From positions 56,462 to 120,461 of the forward strand of contig NZ_SMCR01000010.1 in NCBI RefSeq assembly GCF_004343195.1: a DNA stretch of 64,000 nucleotides. The letters run 5' to 3'. The position numbers and the translations under genes are program-made. Under the pieces are notes generated by a model. It saw only the letters and a list, made by a program, of their open reading frames with translations. It was not told the DNA's origin and ran no database searches. This stretch comes from Biostraticola tofi. Lineage in GTDB: Bacteria; Pseudomonadota; Gammaproteobacteria; Enterobacterales; Enterobacteriaceae. This document shows positions 1 through 8,377 of the stretch, piece by piece (positions within the stretch are counted from its first letter, which is position 1; the number at the start of each line of letters is the position of its first letter).

Positions 1-151
1 ATTCACATGACTTCCATCACAATATCTACTTCATAGCTGCGACAACGCTCTCGATTTCACCGGTTATTCTCATAATATCTGGTTTCATATTTGAAATGCA
101 TTTTCAAAGTTGGAAGCAAGTGTCTAGTATAACTGCCTGAGGGGTACGTGC
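1..151. other. Window edge, no supported gene
   Basis: I see no supported gene here. It is moderately AT-rich and lies downstream of the minus-strand gene that stops at 152. A 20-codon minus-strand frame is present but has no ribosome binding site. Confidence 0.4.
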
Positions 152-1732
152 TTATTTTGTTGATCGACAGTCAGACGCCAGAGATTCAAGCCGTTGCGGG
201 TCCATCATGATCCGCAAGGCATCCGGATGGGCATCGGGGGCCTGAATCAGCCAGTTGTCCAGCTTTTCGGCACATCGGCAAGCGCTGGAGATCTGCTGAG
301 CCTGCAACAGGAGCAAGCGGCCAGCTTCATCGCCGTATTGACCACTATACAGGTGATTGCTGATAAGTTGCCTCACCTGGCTGAACACCTGCGTATACCA
401 GTTAGCGCGTTCCCAGGCGGCAACCAGCGTAGCGCCTAATTCAGGCGGCAGAATCCCGCTTTGCTGCAAATCCCTGGCCTGTTTTTGCAGATGGCGGGCT
501 AGAAATTCGGACTGTTGCTGCTCGATGCTGATCAGTTCTCGCTGCTCCAGGCCCTTGGAGGGCGAAGAGGCCGGAAATAGCGGTTGGTAAGACTGAGTCC
601 AGTTGGCGCTGCGATTATCAGCATGGAGCAATCGCTGGGCACTGTTTATATCAGAGGGCAGTTGGCTGTGCTGATGCATCATTCGCCCCAGCAGATACGG
701 CGTGCGGCACATCCAGTCATGGCTACTGAAATAAAGCTGATGTATTGCCTGGCGCTGCGGTGAACCTGAAGGCCTGATGTCTTTAGCATACAACCAGTCA
801 TCCAGCAGGCTGACTGCGCTAACGGGCCGTTCACTGCTGAGCATCAGCGCCAGGCCAAACAGATTGATGTCATTAACCGAATCGGAAAGTGGACAATTGT
901 TTATCCATTCCCAGCTGATACGCACGGTAACCGCCTCAAGGTCATCACCTATAACCGACTGAACCCAACTGAGGCGGCCCTGGATTTCATCAATTAACAG
1001 GCAGGGCAGCAGGGTCCAGCCATAGTCGATGCCCCATAAGTCGATATCTATCCAGACCTTGCGCTGCTCAAAAGCGCCGATAACCGGATTGTTGGCAAAT
1101 CCCGGCCGATAATCGGTTGCAGTGGCTTTGACCGAAGCCCGCACGTCCGGCGGCAGCTCGGCAAGTGTGGTCGGCAATTGCCGCCGAGGCCAGCTGTCAT
1201 CGGTATAGTCGCGCAGCACCATCTTCTGCTGATGATCACGCAGATAACGGTGAAACAGCTTCAGTGGCGCCGTCCATTGCGCCTGATGAAAAACCGGCGT
1301 CTGCAGGCTGAGGATAATGCCATCTATCAGCGGTAGCTGGGACAGCGATTCAGTCACCACATCCCGGTAGAAGTAGAGTAGAAAATTTTCGCCGGCAGCG
1401 GCGTCCTGGGTAAAAGAGAACTCCGGGAATTTATGTTCCAGCGTGCCGTCTTCCGGAAAAGCCTCACCCTGCAGCCAGAAGGTCAATCGTTGCTCGCGGC
1501 AGTAACGGCTTACGCGCTGCAGATAAAGCAGCGCCTGTTCGCGCTCATGGTTGAGATTGGTTTTATCCGCCCCCTGATAATAACGAGAGGGCTTTGCCAG
1601 CAAGGCCAGGATATTTTGCTGATGAATAATAAGACCAGTGAACCGGTGCTTTTTTATCAGCGCCATGATGTCGAGAAAATGCGACCAGTGCCAAATTAAC
1701 GGAGTGTTTACTTCGAGCATTCGTTGCGGCAC
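152..1732 (-). CDS. Uncharacterised protein, possibly a TIM-barrel glycosidase-like enzyme
   Basis: A 526-residue soluble protein with no signal peptide or membrane segment. I do not recognise it with confidence. The first half has the feel of a beta/alpha barrel: hydrophobic strands such as GLIIHQQN near residue 35 and GIILSLQTP near 140, with a GEAFPE motif near 88, faintly like the barrel of family 67-type glycosidases. That is an impression only. No catalytic acids can be assigned. It is divergent from a Gfo/Idh/MocA oxidoreductase and a dihydroxyacetone-type kinase, so a role in breaking down a sugar or sugar acid would fit. The start codon is GTG at 1732, with a weak GAGA Shine-Dalgarno; an in-frame ATG four codons later is the alternative. 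Confidence 0.6.
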   Translation of the reverse strand: MPQRMLEVNTPLIWHWSHFLDIMALIKKHRFTGLIIHQQNILALLAKPSRYYQGADKTNLNHEREQALLYLQRVSRYCREQRLTFWLQGEAFPEDGTLEHKFPEFSFTQDAAAGENFLLYFYRDVVTESLSQLPLIDGIILSLQTPVFHQAQWTAPLKLFHRYLRDHQQKMVLRDYTDDSWPRRQLPTTLAELPPDVRASVKATATDYRPGFANNPVIGAFEQRKVWIDIDLWGIDYGWTLLPCLLIDEIQGRLSWVQSVIGDDLEAVTVRISWEWINNCPLSDSVNDINLFGLALMLSSERPVSAVSLLDDWLYAKDIRPSGSPQRQAIHQLYFSSHDWMCRTPYLLGRMMHQHSQLPSDINSAQRLLHADNRSANWTQSYQPLFPASSPSKGLEQRELISIEQQQSEFLARHLQKQARDLQQSGILPPELGATLVAAWERANWYTQVFSQVRQLISNHLYSGQYGDEAGRLLLLQAQQISSACRCAEKLDNWLIQAPDAHPDALRIMMDPQRLESLASDCRSTK

Positions 1733-1792
1733 GGCATTTTCTCTGTAGTTAAGTGAGGGGGAATACGCCTGACAGCGATATTAAGCCTCCTG

Positions 1793-1807
1793 TATTGACT
1801 GTCAATA
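1793..1807. promoter_or_regulatory. Perfect palindrome in a divergent promoter region
   Basis: TATTGAC-T-GTCAATA is a perfect 7-1-7 inverted repeat, about 37 bases before the ATG of the plus-strand oxidoreductase and 60 bases upstream of the minus-strand gene. Its place between divergent catabolic genes suggests an operator for an unidentified regulator. No regulator gene lies nearby. Confidence 0.4.
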
Positions 1808-1843
1808 TTGCTGTTTCAATTTTGTTAAATGGAGAAATTTTTA

Positions 1844-3124
1844 ATGAAAAAGTTCGCTATTGTCGGCACTGGAGGCCGGGCTGGGTTATACCTGACCGCA
1901 CTGGCAAGCCACTATAAACAGACGTGCTGCTTCGTCGCCCTTTGTGATACCAACCACACTCGAATGCAGTATGCCAACCGACTGATCGCTGCCGAAGGAC
2001 ATCAGGAAGTGCCGATGTATCCTGCCGGTGAATTCGAGAAGATGATTGTCGATACCCAGCCCGATCAGGTCATCGTGACATCAATTGATCGCACCCACCA
2101 CGCTTACATCATCCGAGCTCTGGAGCTGGGTTGCGATGTGATAAGTGAAAAACCCATGACCATTGATGAAGAAAAGTGCCAGGAGATCATTGATGCCGTC
2201 AAGCGCACCGGCAGAAAACTGCGCATCGCCTTTAATTACCGTTATGCCCCGCACCATAGCAAAATCCGGGAATTACTGGCATCAGGCACTATTGGAGAGG
2301 TGTTTTCCGTCCATTTTGAGTGGCTGCTCAATACCCAGCACGGGGCCGACTATTTTCGTCGCTGGCATCGAGACAAACGTAACAGCGGCGGATTGCTGGT
2401 CCATAAATCCACCCATCACTTCGATCTGGTGAATTTTTGGCTCAACACTGAACCCGTAACAGTTTACGCTCAGGGCGATCTGCGTTTTTACGGCAGAGCC
2501 AATGCGGAAAACCGCGGGGTTACCGAGTTTTATCCCCGTGCCTGGCAGCATCCTGCAGCAAAAGACGATCCCTTTGCCCTTCATATGGAACAAAGCCCGT
2601 CCCTGACGGCGCTTTATCTTGAGGCCGAGCATGAGGATGCCTATTATCGCGATAAAAGCGTGTTCGATGATGGTATCAATATAGAAGACGTAATGGGTGT
2701 AATGGTGCGCTATCGAAACAAAGCGATTCTCACCTACTCCCTGAATGCTTATCAGCCCTGGGAAGGATTGAACGTGGTGTTTAATGGCAGTAAAGGCCGC
2801 CTGGAAATGAAACTGGTTGAACGTTCTTATGTGAACGGCGGGGGCGAAAAGGAAGATGAGGGTGCGACCGACAGCTGCGATATTCGGGTCTTCCCGCTGT
2901 TCGCTCCTGATTACCGGGTGGCAGTGGATTTCCTGGCCGGCGGTCATGGCGGCGGAGACCAGGTAATGCTTGATGACCTGTTTGGTAGCCCGGCGCCGGA
3001 TCCCCTCAATCGTGCTGCAGATTACCGAGATGGAGCGATGTCGATTCTGACCGGTATTGCCGCCAACCGATCGATTCGCACCGAGTTACCGGTCCAGGTA
3101 GCGGCTTTGAAGGTAAAACTATAG
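1844..3124 (+). CDS. Gfo/Idh/MocA family NAD(P)-dependent oxidoreductase
   Basis: Members of this family oxidise or reduce a hydroxyl on sugars, inositols or sugar acids using NAD(P). The N-terminal Rossmann fold is clear: KKFAIVGTGGRAG carries the GxGxxG dinucleotide loop. The family EKP signature (SEKPMTID) lies near residue 105, and VHKSTHHFDLVNFW near residue 190 holds the usual catalytic His region. The C-terminal half is the substrate and oligomerisation domain. I chose the ATG at 1844 because GGAG at 1831-1834 sits nine bases before it; an in-frame ATG at 1829 lacks a ribosome site. At 426 residues it is longer than the usual 330-390. It is followed 68 bases later by a DhaK-DhaL kinase, so oxidation and then phosphorylation of one sugar is likely. 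The substrate is unknown. Confidence 0.85.
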   Translation: MKKFAIVGTGGRAGLYLTALASHYKQTCCFVALCDTNHTRMQYANRLIAAEGHQEVPMYPAGEFEKMIVDTQPDQVIVTSIDRTHHAYIIRALELGCDVISEKPMTIDEEKCQEIIDAVKRTGRKLRIAFNYRYAPHHSKIRELLASGTIGEVFSVHFEWLLNTQHGADYFRRWHRDKRNSGGLLVHKSTHHFDLVNFWLNTEPVTVYAQGDLRFYGRANAENRGVTEFYPRAWQHPAAKDDPFALHMEQSPSLTALYLEAEHEDAYYRDKSVFDDGINIEDVMGVMVRYRNKAILTYSLNAYQPWEGLNVVFNGSKGRLEMKLVERSYVNGGGEKEDEGATDSCDIRVFPLFAPDYRVAVDFLAGGHGGGDQVMLDDLFGSPAPDPLNRAADYRDGAMSILTGIAANRSIRTELPVQVAALKVKL

Positions 3125-3192
3125 GTTATGGCAGATCGGGCTACACTGATTTACTGTGGTAAATGTTCCATTAAATAAAAAGGTAGCCTGAT

Positions 3193-4845
3193 ATGTCTCG
3201 ATTTTTTATGAATGACCGCGCCAGTATCGTCAGTGATGCGATTGAAGGAACTATCATCAGTTCGCCGTTTCGCAATCTGGTCAGGCTTGAGGTAGATGCC
3301 TTTATCCGCGTAGTGATGCGCAGTGACTGGGATAAAAAGCAGGTAGCGGTGATTTCAGGCGGCGGATCAGGGCATGAACCCGCTCATGTCGGGTTTGTCG
3401 GTAAAGGGATGCTAACCGCAGCGGTATGTGGCGATATCTTTGCGTCTCCAAGCGTTGATGCGGTACTGAATGCTATCGTGGCGGTGACCGGAGAACCCGG
3501 CTGCCTGCTGATTGTAAAAAATTATACCGGCGACCGGCTGAACTTCGGCCTGGCGGCGGAAAAAGCGAAAGCCATGGGCTATTCGGTCGAGTTGGTGATG
3601 GTATCGGATGATATTTCTTTGCCGGACAATAAACAGCCGCGAGGTATTGCCGGCACGGCGTTCGTCCATAAAATAGCCGGCTGGGCTGCGGCTCAAGGGT
3701 ATCCACTGTCCCAAGTAACCGACATCGCACGCCAGGCAATTAGCAACACCGCCAGCATTGGCGTTGCAATGCAAGCCTGCCATCTGCCAGGGGATGAAGG
3801 TGAAGGCCGCGCCATCGAAACCGGTCATGTGGAGCTGGGCCTGGGTATTCATGGGGAACCCGGCTCGACCGTGCTGGATACCGATAATAGTCGCCAGATA
3901 ATGGCCATCATGGTGGAAAAACTGTTGTCCCACCTGCCGGAGCAGGGCGAACTGGCGGTACTGGTGAACAATCTCGGTGGTGTTTCGCCATTGGAAATGA
4001 GCCTGTTGACCCGAGAGCTGGCCCATTCCACGCTGAGTTCCCGGCTGGCTTATCTTATCGGTCCTGCGCCGCTGATCAGTGCATTAGACATGAAAGGTTT
4101 TTCTCTTTCTGCCCTGGTGCTGGATGAAGAATTGCAGGCAGCGCTGCTGTCGCCGGTGGAAACCGCCGGTTGGCAAGCGGCGGTGCCATTCCTGCCGATG
4201 CCGACCCAGCCGGCAGACAAGCTAAAGCACCGCCTCCAGGTTAGCCCTTCAGATAACAAGTCCGTAGGGCAGGCGGTGGGAACCGTTACCCGCACACTTA
4301 TCGATCTGGAGACCGAGCTCAATCGACTTGATGCACTGGTCGGCGATGGGGATACCGGCACCACCTTTGCTGCCGGCGCGCAGGAAATCGCCCGACAGCT
4401 AGAGGAGGGACAATTGCCCCTCGACCAGCTCGACAATCTGTTCAGTCTGGTTGGCGAACAGCTCGCTACAGTCATGGGGGGTTCCAGCGGCGTATTGATG
4501 TCGATTTTGTTTACCGCCGCTGGTAAGCAGGTCAGTGAAGGCCAGTCGACGACCCGGGCACTGCTGGGTGGACTGTCCCAAATGAAGCATTATGGCGGTG
4601 CTGATCTGGGAGACCGCACGCTGATAGACGCCCTGCAGCCGGCGCTGGAAGCGTTGGATCAAGGCGGCAACCTCAAGGCGGCGGCTGATGCGGCACGCCA
4701 GGGCGCAGAGTCGACTGCCCGTATGTCCGAGGCCAATGCCGGACGCTCGTCCTACCTGAACAGCGATAGTCTGTCAGGCAACAAAGATCCCGGTGCACTG
4801 GCAGTGGAAAAAGTTTTTGAACAACTGGCCTTGCTGGCCGGATAA
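3193..4845 (+). CDS. dhaK: Dihydroxyacetone-type kinase, DhaK-DhaL fusion
   Basis: A 550-residue ATP-dependent kinase of the single-chain type found in Citrobacter freundii, rather than the PEP-dependent three-subunit E. coli type. Residues 1-330 form the DhaK substrate domain: SGGGSGHEPAH at 55-65, KNYTGDRLNFGLA at 109-121, and GIHGEPG with His220, the residue that forms a covalent hemiaminal with the ketose in this family. Residues from about 350 form the DhaL nucleotide domain, with the Mg-binding run VGDGDTGT. All key residues are present. Family members act on dihydroxyacetone, glyceraldehyde or tetruloses, so the true substrate may be an erythrulose-like sugar rather than dihydroxyacetone. 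It probably forms an operon with the oxidoreductase upstream. Confidence 0.9.
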   Translation: MSRFFMNDRASIVSDAIEGTIISSPFRNLVRLEVDAFIRVVMRSDWDKKQVAVISGGGSGHEPAHVGFVGKGMLTAAVCGDIFASPSVDAVLNAIVAVTGEPGCLLIVKNYTGDRLNFGLAAEKAKAMGYSVELVMVSDDISLPDNKQPRGIAGTAFVHKIAGWAAAQGYPLSQVTDIARQAISNTASIGVAMQACHLPGDEGEGRAIETGHVELGLGIHGEPGSTVLDTDNSRQIMAIMVEKLLSHLPEQGELAVLVNNLGGVSPLEMSLLTRELAHSTLSSRLAYLIGPAPLISALDMKGFSLSALVLDEELQAALLSPVETAGWQAAVPFLPMPTQPADKLKHRLQVSPSDNKSVGQAVGTVTRTLIDLETELNRLDALVGDGDTGTTFAAGAQEIARQLEEGQLPLDQLDNLFSLVGEQLATVMGGSSGVLMSILFTAAGKQVSEGQSTTRALLGGLSQMKHYGGADLGDRTLIDALQPALEALDQGGNLKAAADAARQGAESTARMSEANAGRSSYLNSDSLSGNKDPGALAVEKVFEQLALLAG

Positions 4846-4906
4846 CAGAGTTTAACGCCCGGGGTGCATCAGAATCGGCACCTCGGCGGAAAATATGACT
4901 GTGCAT

Positions 4907-4922
4907 GGCCCTGTAAAGGGCC
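4907..4922 (-). terminator. Short hairpin after the EIIB gene
   Basis: GGCCC-TGTAAA-GGGCC is a perfect 5-bp hairpin directly after the minus-strand EIIB stop codon and about 60 bases after dhaK on the other strand. No T-run follows it on either strand, so it would be a weak terminator at best. Confidence 0.3.
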
Positions 4923-4923
4923 G

Positions 4924-5238
4924 CTACTCTTCAAAACCAAAACGCTCAGACAATTCCCGGCGTAGATTATCCGATTGCTTGCCGAAAATCGCCTGCACTT
5001 CCTGGCCAATAACCACCACTCCTAGTGCACCCAGCTGCTGGATGGCGCCGGTATTTACTTTACCCAGGTCGCGTACCCTGACCCGTAAGCGGGTAATACA
5101 GGCATCCACACGGGTAATGTTTTCCTGCTCGCCCAATGCGCTGACCAATAAAGCCAAATCCGGATCTTTAGGTTCCAATGAGGCTTTATGCCTTAGCTTG
5201 GGGCTGAATTGGCGAACAAATTCTTTGATATTGACCAT
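4924..5238 (-). CDS. Orphan PTS EIIB-domain protein
   Basis: A small cytoplasmic protein made of one EIIB domain of the glucose/glucoside phosphotransferase family. The phosphorylatable cysteine lies in [14 protein letters not shown], followed by the typical [18 protein letters not shown] end of the domain. No EIIC or EIIA partner is encoded nearby, so it may pass phosphate to a permease elsewhere or act as a regulator. I chose the ATG at 5238, giving 104 residues starting MVNIKEF, because that matches a natural domain start. An ATG at 5280 would add 14 residues. It is convergent with dhaK. The family call is firm; the role is not. Confidence 0.75.
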   Translation of the reverse strand: MVNIKEFVRQFSPKLRHKASLEPKDPDLALLVSALGEQENITRVDACITRLRVRVRDLGKVNTGAIQQLGALGVVVIGQEVQAIFGKQSDNLRRELSERFGFEE

Positions 5239-5393
5239 CTGATTTATCCGGTATCGATGCAGAGTAGGAATAGCGTCCATCCTAACGCGGCCCTGGCTGC
5301 GGATGAAGATCCGTTATGTGATGAAGCCCGTAACCTGGTTAATACAGCTATCGCGTCCATATTGATTGCAAACATGGCCATATCGTTGGTTAA

Positions 5394-5744
5394 CCTACAC
5401 ATATCCGTGCTTATTTTATCCCCGTCAGCAGGTCGGCAGCGTTCGCACGCAACACAACCGATACCCGTTTTGTTATCCATTTCAATCTGGCGAAAGAAAA
5501 TGTACTCCGGGTGGATTTGGGTGGAGACTTCCTGCAGAACTACACCCTCAGTTCAGTGCAGCCCCCCCCTGAATCTGCCACCATTCAAAATGGAGTGCTA
5601 ACGCTCACCCAGCCAGTGGTACAGAAAGACAGCCGTTACAGTCTCTACATCACTGCCAAGCCCGAACATATGGGTTATTTTTCCAACTCCCTGGTTTCGC
5701 TGGATAACCAGGCATTGTCATTTAACCAACTGGTTTATCCCTAG
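5394..5744 (+). pseudogene. Remnant of a membrane-anchored or exported protein paired with DUF421
   Basis: An open frame from just after a stop at 5391 to the stop before the DUF421 gene. It reads TRFVIHFNLAKENVLRVDLG near its middle and ends ALSFNQLVYP. It looks like the C-terminal part of a secreted or anchored beta-rich protein but has no start codon with a ribosome site; GTG at 5511 is the only candidate and would cut the domain. A hydrophobic run (IASILIANMAISLV) in another frame at about 5350-5390 could be the lost N-terminal membrane segment, which would imply a frameshift. It ends 10 bases before the DUF421 gene, so the two were probably one operon. The original function is unknown. 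Confidence 0.45.
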
Positions 5745-5754
5745 GGCTAACACT

Positions 5755-6201
5755 ATGGATATGGTAGTGCGTGCGGTATTTATTTATCTGCTGCTAATTG
5801 TAGTATTCAGGATCTCCGGACGAAGAACTCTGCTCGAAATGAACAGCTTCGACTTCATACTGCTGCTTATCATCAGCGAGGCGTGCCAGCAGGCCATTCT
5901 AGGAGAGGATTTTTCGCTGATTGGCGCGTCGATTTCCATAGTGACGCTGATCATAATGGATCTGATACTGTCGTTTCTGAAAGACAAATTTCACTTTGTC
6001 TGGCTGGCGGCTGATGGTCCGCCGTTATTATTGATAGATGATGGAAAACTACTGGCAATGCGCATGAAGAAAGCTAAGATCTCTGCCGACGATTTGCTGA
6101 CCAGCGCCCGTAAATCAGATGGAATATTAACGCTGGATGAAATTCGCTATGCGATCCTTGAACAGAACGGCAAGATCACCATTATTCCTAAAAAAAGATA
6201 A
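5755..6201 (+). CDS. DUF421 (YetF-like) membrane protein
   Basis: A 148-residue inner-membrane protein of the DUF421 family, related to Bacillus YetF and YrbG. Two or three membrane segments fill residues 1-75 (AVFIYLLLIVVFRISGRRTL, then IGASISIVTLIIMDLILSF). A small cytoplasmic domain follows with the family pattern of a short beta hairpin (GPPLLLIDDGKLL) and the LTLDEIRYAILEQNGKITII ending. Its biochemical role is not established; in Bacillus related proteins affect spore germination and envelope properties. AGGG lies about eight bases before the ATG. It sits just after the remnant at 5394-5744. Confidence 0.8.
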   Translation: MDMVVRAVFIYLLLIVVFRISGRRTLLEMNSFDFILLLIISEACQQAILGEDFSLIGASISIVTLIIMDLILSFLKDKFHFVWLAADGPPLLLIDDGKLLAMRMKKAKISADDLLTSARKSDGILTLDEIRYAILEQNGKITIIPKKR

Positions 6202-6313
6202 TTAATGCCGGGTCGCATGGTGAAAATAGCATCGCCTACTATAATTATCATTGTGAGTAAATAATATTCACAACATTATACCACTCATACCTTTCATAAT
6301 TATGGTGAATTCG

Positions 6314-6811
6314 ATGAATATCAAAACTCTGGAAGATCTTTTTATCCATGCCTTATCCGATGTCTACAGCGCAGAAAAACAAATCACTAAAGCGCTGCCC
6401 AAAATGGCCCGGGCAGCTACCGATCCGCAACTGGCCGAATCATTTAAAGAACATTTAGAACAGACCCACGGTCAGATTGAACGTTTGGATAAATTAGTGG
6501 AAGTAACTGAAGGCGTTAAAATTAAAAGAATGAAATGTATGGCGATGGAAGGCTTGGTAGAAGAAGGCCAGGAAATCATTGATTCTGTAGAAAAAGGCCC
6601 TGTATGCGACGCAGGACTCATTGGCGCTGCACAGAAAGTCGAGCATTATGAAATCGCTACTTACGGTACACTAAGTGCATTGGCAGGACTGCTGGGCTAC
6701 ACCGAAGCCAAGAGCTTATTGGAAGCGACTCTGCAGGAAGAAAAAGAAACAGATATTAAATTGTCAAAATTAGCTACCGCTAAGGTCAATACCAAAGCGA
6801 GCAAAAAATAA
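6314..6811 (+). CDS. yciF: YciF-like ferritin-like stress protein (DUF892)
   Basis: A helical protein of the DUF892 ferritin-like family. The four-helix bundle with Glu/His metal ligands can be followed: LSDVYSAEKQITKAL near residue 15, HLEQTHGQIERLDKLVE near 50, KVEHYEIATYGTL near 115 and LLEATLQEEKETD near 140. The strong match is to E. coli YciF, a protein of the general stress response. I chose the ATG at 6314 (MNIKTLEDLFIH) because YciF proteins begin there and GGTGA lies just upstream; an ATG at 6302 would add four residues. In E. coli yciF and yciE are adjacent in one operon; here yciE is nearby but on the opposite strand. Confidence 0.9.
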   Translation: MNIKTLEDLFIHALSDVYSAEKQITKALPKMARAATDPQLAESFKEHLEQTHGQIERLDKLVEVTEGVKIKRMKCMAMEGLVEEGQEIIDSVEKGPVCDAGLIGAAQKVEHYEIATYGTLSALAGLLGYTEAKSLLEATLQEEKETDIKLSKLATAKVNTKASKK

Positions 6812-6825
6812 TAACATAAGTGCAT

Positions 6826-6858
6826 AAAAAGGTCCGGGCTATCGTCCGGGCCTTTTTA
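6826..6858 (+). terminator. Intrinsic terminator of yciF
   Basis: AAAAAGGTCCGGGC pairs with GTCCGGGCCTTTTT across a short loop, leaving a T-run. It begins 15 bases after the yciF stop. The A-run before the stem means it could also work on the other strand. Confidence 0.85.
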
Positions 6859-7232
6859 TTAGACCATAAATGAAATTACCATCAACATGATGAACATTTG
6901 ACACTTAGTCTCCAGCGCACTCAGTTAATCCCTCAGAATCGGAATCAACATGTCGGTGATTTTTAATAGGGAATTTGGGTTAATAATAATGGTATAAATA
7001 TTCTATCCAGAGGTGTTCAAACCCGGACTTATATCGAGTTACGAGACTTATAATGCATGACACCCCTGCCTTTGCCTACAGTAAAAGTAAGGTATGCGTT
7101 TATGGGAACAATTCATGAAAAGAGGGATTTTTAACAAAAATAGCATTGCCTGCTGCCCGTAATCAATTACGGACAACAGATTGTATTAATAAACAGTCGG
7201 CTAAAGTTTAATATACCGACGCAGGCAACACA
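6859..7232. other. Intergenic, nothing recognised
   Basis: About 370 AT-rich bases between the convergent yciF and yciE genes. Apart from the yciF terminator at its left edge I see no gene, repeat or convincing hairpin. Confidence 0.5.
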
Positions 7233-7742
7233 TTATCGCTTGGCATCAGTGTGCGGCGCTTTGGATCGCGCCAGGAACTGCTGGGTAACATCCGGCAGGT
7301 TTTCCAAAAGCCAGGTTGCCATGGCCTTTTCCTGTTCCAGGATCTGTTCGAAAATACGCTGGCCTTCAGTATCGCCAACCGCCTTGGCGGTCGCAATCAA
7401 AGACGTATAGGAAGCGATTTCCAAATTCTCGAAAACATAGCCGCTGATTGCGCCCTTAACGACTTCATCGCTGGCAAACATACCGCCCATCGCCTGACCC
7501 ATAGCGGCGACTTTGCCGGCGACATCTTTAAAGGTCGAAGATGACGAATCATAACGTTTGATCACGCTCTCAACCAAGCGCTGCTGCTCAATTGTTTCAT
7601 TAATATGCTGTTTGATACGCGCTTCGAGAACAGGATAATGTTCTAACCGTTTGGCCATGCCCTTGAGCATGGTTTCAGCCTGCTCTTCCATTGCATGCGC
7701 ATCGCGCAGCCAGTCGAGGTAGTTTTCGTGTAAGTCGGCCAT
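7233..7742 (-). CDS. yciE: YciE-like ferritin-like stress protein (DUF892)
   Basis: A 169-residue paralogue of the yciF product, also DUF892. It starts MADLHENYLDWLRDAHAMEE, a close match to the YciE start, and keeps the helices with ferritin-like ligand positions (HAMEEQAETML near 16, SGYVFENLEIASYTSLI near 105, FEQILEQEKAMATWLLENL near 130). These small helical proteins go with general stress and osmotic response in E. coli. AGAGGA lies about eight bases before the ATG. It converges on yciF rather than sharing its operon, so an inversion or separate capture has split the pair. Confidence 0.9.
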   Translation of the reverse strand: MADLHENYLDWLRDAHAMEEQAETMLKGMAKRLEHYPVLEARIKQHINETIEQQRLVESVIKRYDSSSSTFKDVAGKVAAMGQAMGGMFASDEVVKGAISGYVFENLEIASYTSLIATAKAVGDTEGQRIFEQILEQEKAMATWLLENLPDVTQQFLARSKAPHTDAKR

Positions 7743-8377
7743 AAAAATTATCCTCTGTATAGGGGTAGGATAGATAAGATTGATTTACGTATTTTTATTA
7801 CATACTCGGTAATAAGAGTAGCCGTGTTTACGCTTATTTCCACTGTTACGGTAAAATATACCTTATAAAATTTGCTATAAATTGACCGCCCCAGTCAGAT
7901 CACGGCGGGCTAGCGACACAAAACTAAACTGTTTTGCTGAGCACCTCGGCGTATAATCATCATATTAATTAATGTTTTAAAATACTTTATAGTTAGCAAT
8001 ATCGGCGCCTTCTGCATAATAAAGAGTGCCTTCAAACGTCATCCTTTCTCTGCAGGCCGTGGCAAGCAAGCCGATGACCAGCGCTTTAAAAACATATTTA
8101 ATACCACCGGCGCAGTCCGGATGCCACTTGAAATAGGCTGGCCACCTCAGAGATCTCCAATCGAACAGCGGATAAGTGTCTGATGCCGTTGGGGGGAGGG
8201 TTGGCAGTTGACACAATAATTTCAGCATTAGTAAGTGATAAGTGAATAATGACCGCATTAATACATTGGCCGTAAATGAAAGCCCGATGCGCTTTTTGAG
8301 TCATTCATTATTCATCACACCGGCCGAAGCCTAGATGATGAGTTCTTATACAGGCTGACCATCACTGATATTTACCC
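7743..8377. other. Intergenic, no convincing gene
   Basis: About 635 bases upstream of yciE and downstream of the ADP-ribosyltransferase gene. A 93-codon minus-strand frame (7977-8258) is present; its end contains a lipobox-like stretch (KALVIGLLATAC), but no start codon sits properly before it and no ribosome site is seen. It may be a decayed lipoprotein gene. Nothing else is recognised. Confidence 0.4.

Noticed and set aside
27..89. 20-codon minus-strand frame near the window start
   Set aside because: No ribosome site, no promoter or terminator signals; chance is likely.
5209..5601. 130-codon frame overlapping the EIIB start and the remnant gene
   Set aside because: It crosses two better features in other frames and has no ribosome site.
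7977..8258. 93-codon minus-strand frame with a lipobox-like stretch
   Set aside because: No start codon or ribosome site stands before the hydrophobic segment, and the N-terminal part is not protein-like.
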